Below, one piece after another: positions 40,269 through 48,076 of a DNA stretch of 49,389 bases. The DNA comes from Actinomycetota bacterium (GTDB taxonomy: Bacteria > Actinomycetota > Actinomycetes > Streptosporangiales > Streptosporangiaceae): positions 7,426 to 56,814 of the forward strand of contig PMSW01000101.1 in the NCBI GenBank assembly GCA_003168215.1, in the 5' to 3' direction. The translations under genes and the position numbers were made by a program. Position 1 is the first letter of the stretch. Each line of letters opens with the position of its first letter. Under the pieces are notes generated by a model. That model was not told the origin of the DNA. It saw only the letters and a list, made by a program, of their open reading frames with translations, and ran no database searches.

Positions 40269-41480
40269 CTACCGTCCAGTCCAGCTTGCCTGGCTACTAC
40301 CCCACCTGTCAACTCCGATGTTGACGGACGGGGGACTAGTAAATATGCCGGCGGCTGTCGCCATGCGCTCACGGTGTTGTCCGGGCGATCCGAACAGGAT
40401 CTGCGAGCTCTTCGCGCGCTTCAGATAGAGATGGGCAGGGTGCTCCCAGGTAAACCCGATGCCACCGTGGATCTGCAGGCACTCCGCCGCCGCATAGAAG
40501 TAGGCATCTGTGCAGTGCGCCTTGGCCAGAGAAGCGCATTCCGTGGCATCAGGAGAATCGCCGGCTACCGCCCACAGCGCATTCTCGGCGGCAGCGCGGG
40601 CCGCCTCGACGGCCAGCAATACGTCAGCGCATTTGTGCTTAATGGCCTGGAACGAGCCGATAGGCACGCCGAACTGTTCCCTGACCTTGGCATACTCGAC
40701 CCCGAGCTCCAGGCACCGCACCGCGCCGCCTACCGATTCGGCTGCCATCATCGCTGCGGCTAGGTCGGTAAATCCTCCGACCTGCTGGGAGAGGTCATCG
40801 GGCGTGCCGATAATCCTGGCTTCGGTTTCGGCGAAGACCAGCGTCGCCAGCCGCCGGGTCGGATCAAGCCCGGACAGCACCGTTACTTCGACTTGATCGA
40901 GGCCGATGATCGCGAACAGGGCAGGCCCGCGGTCGGTGCGGGCGACTACCAGTACTAGCTCGGCCTGTGAGCCATTGAGGACCTGCTCCGCAACGCCCGT
41001 CAGGCGCCACGATCCGCCCGTTCGCCCGGCTGTGATCGACGGCGCGGCGCCGATCACGTGAGGGACCGCGATGGTTGCCCGAACCTGGCCGTTCGCAATG
41101 GCTGGGAGCAGGTCCCGGTGCGCGTCGCCATCTGGCAGACGCAGCAGGCACGCGGCCGCAAGTACTGTCGGGAGCAGCGGCGCACACAGCAGGCTGCGGC
41201 CGCTCTCCTGCAGTACGAGCCCGATTTCGACGAGAGAGTAGCCGCTTCCGCCGTACGCCTCGGGTATCGCCAGGCCCTGGATGCCGATCTGCTCGGCCAT
41301 CGCCGCCCAGACCGCTCGGTCGTACCCGACCATGTCCACGGCGAGCCGCCGGACCTCGATCTCGGGCGACCGGGCGGTGAAGAACGACCTCGCGACCCGG
41401 CCGAGCTCGACCTGCTCGTCAGATAGCGCCGGCAGCATTTGCCCGCCTTTCATCGATGCGCACGGCAGGCCACTGGTCAC
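40269..41480 (-). CDS. Acyl-CoA dehydrogenase B
   Basis: A 403-residue acyl-CoA dehydrogenase of the smaller FadE type. It has LAIPEAYGGSGYSLVEIGLVLQESGRSL near 75-100, AAMMAAESVGGAVRCLELGVEYAKVREQFGVPIGSFQAIKHKCADVL near 230-275, and CLQIHGGIGFTWEHPAHLYLKRAKSS near 335-360. The catalytic Asp/Glu position in the last region and the GGIGFTWEH loop are conserved. GTG 41480 overlaps the flavin reductase stop (GTGA). The last 20 codons carry operator site 4 for the next gene, so the C-terminal tail is under a second constraint. It may pair with dehydrogenase A. Confidence 0.9.
   Translation of the reverse strand: MTSGLPCASMKGGQMLPALSDEQVELGRVARSFFTARSPEIEVRRLAVDMVGYDRAVWAAMAEQIGIQGLAIPEAYGGSGYSLVEIGLVLQESGRSLLCAPLLPTVLAAACLLRLPDGDAHRDLLPAIANGQVRATIAVPHVIGAAPSITAGRTGGSWRLTGVAEQVLNGSQAELVLVVARTDRGPALFAIIGLDQVEVTVLSGLDPTRRLATLVFAETEARIIGTPDDLSQQVGGFTDLAAAMMAAESVGGAVRCLELGVEYAKVREQFGVPIGSFQAIKHKCADVLLAVEAARAAAENALWAVAGDSPDATECASLAKAHCTDAYFYAAAECLQIHGGIGFTWEHPAHLYLKRAKSSQILFGSPGQHRERMATAAGIFTSPPSVNIGVDRWGSSQASWTGR
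40283..40325 (-). promoter_or_regulatory. Regulon operator site 4 inside the dehydrogenase B gene
   Basis: GTCAAC-tccgat-GTTGAC (40308-40325) is a perfect palindrome within the 3' codons of dehydrogenase B. Toward LLM gene 2, TTGACA (40312-40307) and CAAGCT (40288-40283) are 18 bp apart, with the start codon about 60 bp further on. It gives the long operon its own promoter. Confidence 0.75.
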
Positions 41481-42628
41481 AGCCCGGCCCGGCGGAGCTG
41501 GGTCTCGACCCGCTGTGCTGCCTCATAGAGGTGCTTGACTGCGGCGATGACGCTCTCGTCCGACAGCCGCGTGCCGAGCAGGCTGAGGGTCATGACCGCC
41601 TCGCCGGCCCGGCCAAAGACCGGAACGTTGATCGTGCCGACCGGCTGGCTGACCGGGTCGGCCATCGCGGGCGACTCAAAGTCAGCCGGAAGATCTGCGA
41701 TCGAGTGGACCATGTCGGCCCTGGTCCGGTCGGCCGGGCCGTGCTGCGCGCCCGCGGATGCCATAAGTTCTTCCATCTGCGTGTGCCAGCCGTGGCCAAG
41801 GTCGACGCTGTAGCCGCGGGACTTGACGGTCACGAGCGTGGCAGCGAGCTGCGCCCGGTACTCAGCGCTGCGATTACCCGACCTGGCGAGCCACCTGTCC
41901 TGCCCGGGTCCGGGCTGATAGGCAGCAAAGATCGTGCCGAGCGGTGGCATGAACGGGATCCGACCGCCGACCCGGGTGACGAGCTTCCGTGACCTGATGA
42001 CGCCAGCGGCAGCGATCAGAACGAGATCCTCGTCAACCGGCGCGGTGGCGAAGCACTCGGTGCTCAGGCGCTGGGCGAGGTCCTCCATGTGCCCGCGGGC
42101 AAGGTCCGCCATCCGCATCGGCTGGATCAGGTCGTTGTCCCACGCTGACAGCGACAGCGGGGTGAATCGCCCGTAGCCGCTGCGAAAGAACAGCAGAGGC
42201 AGCGCGCTGTCGATTACCTCCATGTCGCGGACCCGGCCGATCACGATGTAGTGGTCGCCGGCCTCGTGAACCGTCTCGATGTCGCAGTCGATCCACCCGA
42301 CAACGCCGTCGATGACGGGCGATCCTGAGCCAGACGGGCGCCAGCCAAGGTCAGCGAACTTGTCGCCGCCGCCGGTCGCCATCGTCCGGCAGACCGTCTC
42401 CTGCTCTGACCCGAGAATGTTGACGCAGAATGACCCGGAATCCCGCACCTGCGGCCAGGTTGTCGAGGCTTTGTCTGGCAGGAATGCCACTAGCGGAGGA
42501 GTGAGCGAGACAGAGGTGAATGAGCCGACTGCCATCCCGACCGGCGCTCCGGATCCATTGACGCTGGTAATCGCAACCACGCCAGTCGGGAAATTACCCA
42601 GGACGCGGCGGAAGTACTGGCTGTCCAT
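41477..42628 (-). CDS. Flavin reductase fused to an IclR-type effector domain
   Basis: A 383-residue two-domain protein. Residues 1-165 are a flavin reductase-like FMN-binding split barrel: YFRRVLGNFPTGVVAITS at the start, SFTSVSLTPPLVAFLPDKASTTW near 40 and FCVNILGSEQE near 68. Residues about 170-383 (MADLARGHMEDLAQRLSTECFATAP ... VTRVGGRIPFMPPLGTIFAAY) match the ligand-binding C-terminal domain of IclR regulators, but no helix-turn-helix is present. It likely supplies reduced flavin to the LLM monooxygenases, with the IclR-type domain sensing an acid or CoA intermediate. AGGAGG precedes the ATG, and operator site 5 lies upstream. Confidence 0.82.
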   Translation of the reverse strand: MDSQYFRRVLGNFPTGVVAITSVNGSGAPVGMAVGSFTSVSLTPPLVAFLPDKASTTWPQVRDSGSFCVNILGSEQETVCRTMATGGGDKFADLGWRPSGSGSPVIDGVVGWIDCDIETVHEAGDHYIVIGRVRDMEVIDSALPLLFFRSGYGRFTPLSLSAWDNDLIQPMRMADLARGHMEDLAQRLSTECFATAPVDEDLVLIAAAGVIRSRKLVTRVGGRIPFMPPLGTIFAAYQPGPGQDRWLARSGNRSAEYRAQLAATLVTVKSRGYSVDLGHGWHTQMEELMASAGAQHGPADRTRADMVHSIADLPADFESPAMADPVSQPVGTINVPVFGRAGEAVMTLSLLGTRLSDESVIAAVKHLYEAAQRVETQLRRAGL

Positions 42629-42702
42629 TCTCCACCTCCTCCAGGTTTCGCAGGCTAAGAGCCGGTGGCCTTAGGCCGAGATGTCGCAGGTCCAAGAAAG
42701 CA

Positions 42703-42745
42703 AGTTTCGCAGTCGATCATGGATTCTGTCAATTCTAGCGTTGAT
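42703..42745 (-). promoter_or_regulatory. Regulon operator site 5 with overlapping promoter
   Basis: The plus strand reads GTCAAT-tctagc-GTTGAT (42728-42745). Toward the flavin reductase gene, TTGACA (42732-42727) and GAAACT (42708-42703) are 18 bp apart. It lies in the 163-bp gap after SDR 2. Confidence 0.72.
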
Positions 42746-42791
42746 GCCACTTTCGTGATTGTCCATTACCGCAGTTCCGCTTGTCACCAGA

Positions 42792-43574
42792 TCAAGGCCG
42801 CCCGGACCGCCGTGCCCCCTGGGCCGCGACGTAACCACCATCGACTACTAGCGATGCGCCGATGATATAACTAGCGCTGGGGCTCAGCAGGAACGCAATT
42901 ACCTCGGCGATCTCCGCCGCGATTCCGAGCCGCCCGAGCGGAATACGCCGCGAGGCTTTTTCAGTCCAGCTGAAGACTTTGCTTCGCTCCCCGAGCGGCG
43001 TATCCACGATCCCCGGCGACAGGCAGTTAACCCGAACAGCGGGAGCCCATGTCACAGCCATCTTCCTGGTCTGATCGATCAGCGCCCGTTTGCTGTAAGT
43101 GTAGGCACGAGGACCATCAGTGACGATCTGGGTGATCCGGGATAGGAAATCGGCTGCCAGCGGATCGACCAGATTGCTATCCATCGAGTCATCGGCCATT
43201 TCGCCGGTGATCGATGCCACGTTCACTATGGCGGCATCCGGCGCAAGTGTCGCTCTGACCGCGTCAAGGATCAGGAGCGGAGCTAGCAGGTTGATCCGGA
43301 AGATCAATTCCGGCGAGATGGCGTCCGGACCGACGCCGGCGACATTAGCGACCCCGTCGACGGCCAGGCCGCGGAGGTTAGCCTGGATGGCCATGGCATC
43401 GGCCAGGTCGATGCTGATCGTCTCCGCGCAGTTCCCGGCATCGATCATCCGGGTAAGGCCGGGCTGGTCCCGGTCAACGCCGATTACCTGGGCCCCGCGG
43501 TCGGTCAGCAGTCGGCACGTTGCGGCCCCGATGCCGGACGCAGCACCGGTGACGAGGTAGGTTTTTGCGGTCAT
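42792..43574 (-). CDS. Short-chain dehydrogenase/reductase 2
   Basis: A 260-residue SDR. It has the nucleotide motif YLVTGAASGIGAATCRLL, DGVANVAGVG in place of NNAG, IVNVASITGEMADDS with the catalytic Ser region, and the Tyr/Lys pair in YTYSKRALI. The shortened N-terminal half (no separate D-V strand loop) and an insert between Ser and Tyr (MDSNLVDPLAADFLSRITQIV) resemble 3-alpha-hydroxysteroid/carveol-type dehydrogenases. It lies 26 bp after the acyl-CoA ligase gene and is cotranscribed with it. A cyclic secondary alcohol is the likely substrate type, by inference. Confidence 0.85.
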   Translation of the reverse strand: MTAKTYLVTGAASGIGAATCRLLTDRGAQVIGVDRDQPGLTRMIDAGNCAETISIDLADAMAIQANLRGLAVDGVANVAGVGPDAISPELIFRINLLAPLLILDAVRATLAPDAAIVNVASITGEMADDSMDSNLVDPLAADFLSRITQIVTDGPRAYTYSKRALIDQTRKMAVTWAPAVRVNCLSPGIVDTPLGERSKVFSWTEKASRRIPLGRLGIAAEIAEVIAFLLSPSASYIIGASLVVDGGYVAAQGARRSGRP

Positions 43575-43600
43575 CTCTCGTTACCGAGGCAGTCGTACAT

Positions 43601-45181
43601 CTAGGCCTGCGGCATGCGCACGACGTCATCGGTCACCGGCAACGCCCGGAGTTCCTTGAGATCGACTTTCCCGGTGGGCGTCATCGGCAGTGCGTCTACA
43701 AAGTCCACGATGCGAGGCTTGCGGTAGGAACCGAGTTCCGACTCCACCGCTGAGATCACTGCGTCTCTCTTGATGCTCGCGCCAGGGCTGCACACGACGA
43801 TCGCGCGCACTATTTCTCCCCACTCCGGATCCGGCGCTCCGACGACTGCGGCCTCGGCCACTCCTGGCATGTTGGCGAGCAGCTTCTCGATCTCGGCTGG
43901 GAAGATGTTCTCGCCGCCGGAGATGATCATGTTCTTGAGCCGGTCGACAATGTAGACGTTGCCCTCCGCATCCCAGGTAGCGCCATCGCCACTGTGCACC
44001 CACCCATCGCGCACGAGGTCGGAGGTCTCCTGCTCCTTATGCCAGTAGCCCAGCATGGTGTTGGGCCCGTAATGGCAGAGTTCGCCGATGGTGCGGCCAT
44101 CCTGAGGTACTGGCCGCCCGCGCTCGTCCCGGACGATGATCGTGCTCAGCACGGCCGCCCGGCCGCACGAGCCGAGCAATTCCACGTGCTCGTTCCTGAT
44201 AGCGCGGTTGTGGGCCGCGGGCCCGAGCACGGTGCCGGTGCCGAACTCGGACATGCCCCAGATCTGCATGAGATCGGTTTTCAGGAGCTCGGCCGCGTTC
44301 CGGATGACCGTCTCCCCCATCGGCGCGCCGCCATATCCGGCCAGCCGAACCGACGGCGTCCGCAGGCCACTCGACATCAGCGAGGCCACCAGCCGCGGCA
44401 GCATTGTCGCGATGCAGAAAAAGCCGGTGACGTTCTCCTGGCGGATCACGTCGACAGTCACGTCCGCATCGAAATTGGTGATCACGACCGGTCGGCCCAT
44501 GCCCAGGTGCGCGATCGGCATGTACCCGGTCACGTGGAAGAACTGCCCGAGCATCATAAAAACGTCATTCTCGTCAATGCGCTGAGCGGCCATATAATTG
44601 ATCATCGTGGCGCCGTAGCTGAACTGACTGTGCACCGCGCACTTAGGGATGCCGGTCGTCCCGCCCGTCGAGACGGCCAGGTAGGGGTCGTAGAGCAGCG
44701 AGCTAGGCGGCGGCAACGGCGCGAAGGCACCGCGCGTCGCGGCCATGCGGCGCAGCAGGTCTTCGAACTCCGAGTCCGCGCCCGGCTTCCACTCGATCCA
44801 GATCGCCTGCTCGACTGCGGACCGGAGCGCACCTGCCTCGGCGGCGAACTCGGCGTCGTAAAAGACCACCGACGGGTCTGCGTCCTGGAGGGCCAGCGAG
44901 TTCTGGGAGGTCGACTGCCGCCAGTTCATCGGGAAGAGCAGCGTCCCGGTCAGCGCGCAGGCGAGATAAAGCTCCATGCACTCTAGCGAATTCTTGGTAA
45001 AGGCCGCGATCCGGGCGCCGTGGCCGGCCCCGAGGTGGTCTTGCAGCAAGTGCGCGAGCAGCTCGACCCGCTCGGAGAGCTCGCCGAATGTCCGCCGGAT
45101 GCCCAGGTGAGGTTCGATAAGCGCGGGTGCGCCGGGATCGCGGATCGCAGTTTTGATGGCTAGCTCGCCGAGATTCATCAT
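43601..45181 (-). CDS. AMP-forming acyl-CoA ligase
   Basis: A 526-residue adenylate-forming enzyme. The phosphate loop reads VSTGGTTGIPKCAVHS near 175 (first Ser/Gly of SGTTGxPK kept as GGTTG). QIWGMSEFGTGTVLGP near 310 is the A5 region, VYIVDRLKNMIISGGENIFPAEIEKLL near 410 is A8, and PTGKVDLKELR near 510 carries the catalytic A10 lysine. It should activate the ring-opened acid as a CoA thioester. ATG 45181 (ATGATG) follows GGGAGGA by about 11 bases; 38 upstream track residues lie in the promoter region. Operator site 6 precedes it. Confidence 0.9.
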   Translation of the reverse strand: MMNLGELAIKTAIRDPGAPALIEPHLGIRRTFGELSERVELLAHLLQDHLGAGHGARIAAFTKNSLECMELYLACALTGTLLFPMNWRQSTSQNSLALQDADPSVVFYDAEFAAEAGALRSAVEQAIWIEWKPGADSEFEDLLRRMAATRGAFAPLPPPSSLLYDPYLAVSTGGTTGIPKCAVHSQFSYGATMINYMAAQRIDENDVFMMLGQFFHVTGYMPIAHLGMGRPVVITNFDADVTVDVIRQENVTGFFCIATMLPRLVASLMSSGLRTPSVRLAGYGGAPMGETVIRNAAELLKTDLMQIWGMSEFGTGTVLGPAAHNRAIRNEHVELLGSCGRAAVLSTIIVRDERGRPVPQDGRTIGELCHYGPNTMLGYWHKEQETSDLVRDGWVHSGDGATWDAEGNVYIVDRLKNMIISGGENIFPAEIEKLLANMPGVAEAAVVGAPDPEWGEIVRAIVVCSPGASIKRDAVISAVESELGSYRKPRIVDFVDALPMTPTGKVDLKELRALPVTDDVVRMPQA

Positions 45182-45327
45182 CGTCGCGCGAGTCCTCCCG
45201 TCAAGAAGGCTTCTCTGGCCGATCCGGCGTCCGCCATCTCGCCCAGATTGATCGAGCGATGGGCCCGGCGGGCAGCTATGCCCGATACGGTCCACGATCA
45301 GCGATTCCTGGTTGTTCAGCGCAACTC

Positions 45328-45370
45328 ATGCTGGCACACTGCGCCGAAGCTCGTCAACCCTCACGTTGAT
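45328..45370 (-). promoter_or_regulatory. Regulon operator site 6 with overlapping promoter
   Basis: The plus strand reads GTCAAC-cctcac-GTTGAT (45353-45370). Toward the ligase gene, TTGACG (45357-45352) and CAGCAT (45333-45328) are 18 bp apart. It lies in the 381-bp region between the divergent ligase and TetR genes and could also repress the regulator. Confidence 0.75.
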
Positions 45371-45500
45371 CGACCTTCGTTGCGGCGCTTTGACACGCAG
45401 CGCCTGGCCCGGCCGTGAGCGCCGCGGCCCGGTCACGAACGGGCGGCCCGGTCGTGCCGAGCTGGCAGCGCCTTAAGCCCTACGCTCGGCGGCCAGATTC

Positions 45501-45518
45501 GTCAATTGGGCTGCTGTA
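45501..45518 (+). promoter_or_regulatory. Degenerate operator-like site before the TetR gene
   Basis: GTCAAT-tgggct-GCTGTA has one good half-site and the same 6-bp spacing, 45 bp before the regulator's ATG, but the right half lacks TTGAC. It may be a weak autoregulatory site or chance. Confidence 0.35.
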
Positions 45519-45562
45519 TCATCGGGGGCGACGACGACCGGACGAACCTCAGAAAGTGCCAC

Positions 45563-46216
45563 ATGGCTAACGGAAGTAACATGGCCCAGCGCCGCACGGC
45601 CGCTCGCAAGGAAGGCAGTCCGGCGTACCTGGAAAAGCTTTCTCAGGTCGTGGCGGCCGCGGCCGTCGTGTTCAAGGAGAAAGGCTACGAGACGGCGACG
45701 CTCAACGACGTCGCCGAGATGATCGGAACTGATCGCGCGTCCTTGTACTACTACGTTGGCAGCAAAGAAGAACTGCTACGGGACGCCGTCCGGGACATCG
45801 CTACCGTCAATACAGAGGCGGCAAGGCAGATCATGATGACGGAAGTCCCTCCGCGTGAGAAGATTAATCAGTTTATCACGAAGATTCTGCTTTCCTATGA
45901 TGCTAACTATCCTCAGGTATTCGTGTTCCTCGAGCAAGATCTTGGCAAGCTGACGCTGGAGGACAACGCGTGGGCGCGGTCGATGATCCTGCAGGTCAGA
46001 AAGATCGAGGGCATCATCATGGAAATGCTTCAGGAGGGCGTTGCAGACGGTAGCTTCCGGGCGGACCTCAATGTGGAGTACGTCGCCAAGGCGTTGTGGG
46101 GGATGCTCAACTGGACGCACCGCTGGTATAAGCCGACACCGGCCGACCAGGCCCGGGAGATCGCGGACACTTTCTCCGGCCTGTTCCTGGACGGGCTCGC
46201 GACGTCGCTGCCCTGA
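45563..46216 (+). CDS. TetR/AcrR-family transcriptional regulator of the catabolic regulon
   Basis: A protein of about 217 residues. The N-terminal helix-turn-helix is clear: LSQVVAAAAVVFKEKGYETATLNDVAEMIGTDRASLYYYVGSKEELL near residues 25-72. The C-terminal ligand domain (about 75-215) is helical and resembles the KstR2/AcrR-type dimerisation domain. It is the only DNA-binding regulator gene between 22 and 49 kb, which makes it the obvious candidate to bind the seven GTCAAC-N6-GTTGAC sites; TetR dimers bind palindromes of this size. The inducer may be a CoA thioester or the substrate. ATG 45563 is chosen over the track start at 45506, which would begin inside the operator-like site. Confidence 0.88.
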   Translation: MANGSNMAQRRTAARKEGSPAYLEKLSQVVAAAAVVFKEKGYETATLNDVAEMIGTDRASLYYYVGSKEELLRDAVRDIATVNTEAARQIMMTEVPPREKINQFITKILLSYDANYPQVFVFLEQDLGKLTLEDNAWARSMILQVRKIEGIIMEMLQEGVADGSFRADLNVEYVAKALWGMLNWTHRWYKPTPADQAREIADTFSGLFLDGLATSLP

Positions 46217-46274
46217 TGATACGGCCTTCGGCGGACCGCCTGCCCGTCGCTTGACAGTTACAGCCGTGGGATGT

Positions 46275-47060
46275 CTAGCGCGGGCGAATGCCCGTACCCG
46301 GTGTGATCGATGTACGGCCGCCGTCCACGGTGAGTACCGCTCCGGTGATGTAAGCGGACTCCGCGGATGCCAGGAAGAGGGCTAGGTCGGCAATGTCGTC
46401 CGGAGTAGCAGTACGCCCGAGTGGTGTCGCGCGGATTGCCTCGTCGCGATCCCACATAGGCTGGCCCGTGGGAGGCGCCGATGGATCGGCTGGTGATATT
46501 GCTGCCCCGGCGATGTAATTGACCCGGATGCCCTGCGGGCCGTATTCGTGCGCGGCGATATGGGTGAACGGGATCAGTCCGCCCCTGGCCGCGGAATAAG
46601 CCGGCAACCGGGGATTGCCGTATATGCCGTCGACCGAGCCATAGTAAATGATCGAACCGCCACCGCTGCGAGCCAGGGCAGGTTGAAGCGCTTTGGTGTA
46701 AAAGACGGGAGCCAGCAGGTTCACGCGGATGGCCTGCTCCCAATCCCGCATAGTGTCCTTGCCCGCAGGCCACCAATCCAGGAGGGCGGCACAGATCAGC
46801 AAGATGCTGACCGACTCCCAGGCCTGGCCGCAAACCTCGGCCACCTGCATGATCTCCTGCTCATCGTCCGGCCGAGCGCGCTGGACCAGGCACCGGCGAC
46901 CACTAGCGGTGACGGCGCGGGCAAAATTCTGGAGGGTCTCAGCCGAAGGATCCACGGCCATAATCGCAGCGCCCTCGGCCGCGAAACGCAGCGCGCAGGC
47001 GCGGGCCATCGCGGATCCCACGTGAACGATCACCGCGGTACGGTTCTCAAGTCGTCCCAT
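46275..47060 (-). CDS. Degenerate short-chain dehydrogenase-like protein
   Basis: A 261-residue SDR-fold protein lacking key residues. The TGxxxGxG cofactor motif is replaced by VHVGSAMARACALRF, the NNAG strand by LLICAALLDWW, and the active-site YxxxK by YSAARGG, so the catalytic Lys is Arg. The Ser (IIYYGSVDG) and Tyr and the C-terminal YITGAVLTVDGG remain. NAD(P) binding and catalysis are therefore doubtful; it may be a non-catalytic partner or have altered chemistry. It is 51 bp after SDR 3 and probably cotranscribed with it, and it converges with the TetR gene. Confidence 0.78.
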   Translation of the reverse strand: MGRLENRTAVIVHVGSAMARACALRFAAEGAAIMAVDPSAETLQNFARAVTASGRRCLVQRARPDDEQEIMQVAEVCGQAWESVSILLICAALLDWWPAGKDTMRDWEQAIRVNLLAPVFYTKALQPALARSGGGSIIYYGSVDGIYGNPRLPAYSAARGGLIPFTHIAAHEYGPQGIRVNYIAGAAISPADPSAPPTGQPMWDRDEAIRATPLGRTATPDDIADLALFLASAESAYITGAVLTVDGGRTSITPGTGIRPR

Positions 47061-47111
47061 AATACATCAGCCCTCGGCCGCTGATCGGTACGAAAACGAT
47101 GATGCGGATTC

Positions 47112-47849
47112 CTACTGACGCCCGCCAGCTACTTCAAGAACGGTGCCCGACACATAGCTGGACATGTCGCTGGCAAGGAATAGCGCAACATTGGCCACTT
47201 CATCCGGCGAGCCTTCCCGTCTGAGGGCGACGTTCGCGATCTTGGAGGCCCAGGCATCGGGGGCGATCTTGGCCGTCCGGTCAGTGCGGATCGTGCCGGG
47301 AGCGATCGCGTTGACCCTGACGCCGTGCGGTCCGACCTCACGCGCGGCCGCCTTCGTCAGGCCGATGATTCCGGCCTTCGCGGCGCTGTAGTTAGTCTGC
47401 CCGGTAAATCCGAGCAGCCCACTCATCGACGACATGTTGATGATCGACCCGCGGCCCCGCGGGCACATCACGGCGGCAGCCGCCCGTACGCCGAGCCACA
47501 CACCGCGCAGATGCACGTCGACGACCGACTGCCAGACGTCAAGCGTCATTTCGGTAAGCGGCGCGTCCTTCGGAACGCCCGCATTGTTGACGATCACATC
47601 GACAGATCCGAAGGCACTCACCGCCGAGCGAACGCACCGCTCCACGTCGGCCTCCGCGCGCACGTCGGCCTGGACGGCGACCGCGGACCCTCCGCCCGCG
47701 GCAATACTGGCGGCGACCTCCTCGGCCTTGTCGATGTCAATGTCGGCGACTACAATAGCTCCCCCATGAGACGCGAACTTCGTTGCGATCGCGCGGCCAA
47801 TTCCATTAGCCGCGCCGGTTACCACAGCACTCTGGCCGGCGAGTAGCAT
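47112..47849 (-). CDS. Short-chain dehydrogenase/reductase 3, FabG-like
   Basis: A 245-residue canonical SDR: AVVTGAANGIGRAIATKF, DVIVNNAGVPKDAPL, IINMSSMSGLLGFTGQTNYSAAKAGIIGL with complete Ser-Tyr-Lys, and YVSGTVLEVAGGRQ at the end. It is a typical NAD(P)-dependent 3-ketoacyl or alcohol dehydrogenase. It is first in a two-gene unit with the degenerate SDR and diverges from SDR 4 over a 227-bp region that contains operator site 7. Confidence 0.88.
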   Translation of the reverse strand: MLLAGQSAVVTGAANGIGRAIATKFASHGGAIVVADIDIDKAEEVAASIAAGGGSAVAVQADVRAEADVERCVRSAVSAFGSVDVIVNNAGVPKDAPLTEMTLDVWQSVVDVHLRGVWLGVRAAAAVMCPRGRGSIINMSSMSGLLGFTGQTNYSAAKAGIIGLTKAAAREVGPHGVRVNAIAPGTIRTDRTAKIAPDAWASKIANVALRREGSPDEVANVALFLASDMSSYVSGTVLEVAGGRQ

Positions 47850-47940
47850 GAAACTTATTCCTCATTTCTGAATTGCCAGCTGGCGTCATACGACAAGGCC
47901 ACGCAGCGTTTAAGGGCCACGCGAAGGAGCCTACAGCGTC

Positions 47941-47983
47941 GTCAACGATACAGTTGACGCGAGTGGGGCGCAAGGCGCAAAAT
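47941..47983 (+). promoter_or_regulatory. Regulon operator site 7 with overlapping promoter
   Basis: GTCAAC-gataca-GTTGAC (47941-47958) is a perfect palindrome. Toward SDR 4, TTGACG (47954-47959) and CAAAAT (47978-47983) are 18 bp apart. Toward SDR 3 the second half-site also offers TTGACG but with no good -10. Confidence 0.78.
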
Positions 47984-48076
47984 CGACTCTGACGTCATCC
48001 GCTTCGCGCCCGATGGCCAGGTGGCTGACTCAGTTGCCTCGTATCTCTGGCGTGGTTTAGCGACTCGGAGGAGCTA

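Noticed and set aside
22497-47958. KstR/KstR2 sterol regulator sites
   Set aside because: As I recall them, KstR-type motifs have shorter gaps between AAC/GTT or CAAG/CTTG arms; the 6-bp spacing and GTCAAC arms here differ.
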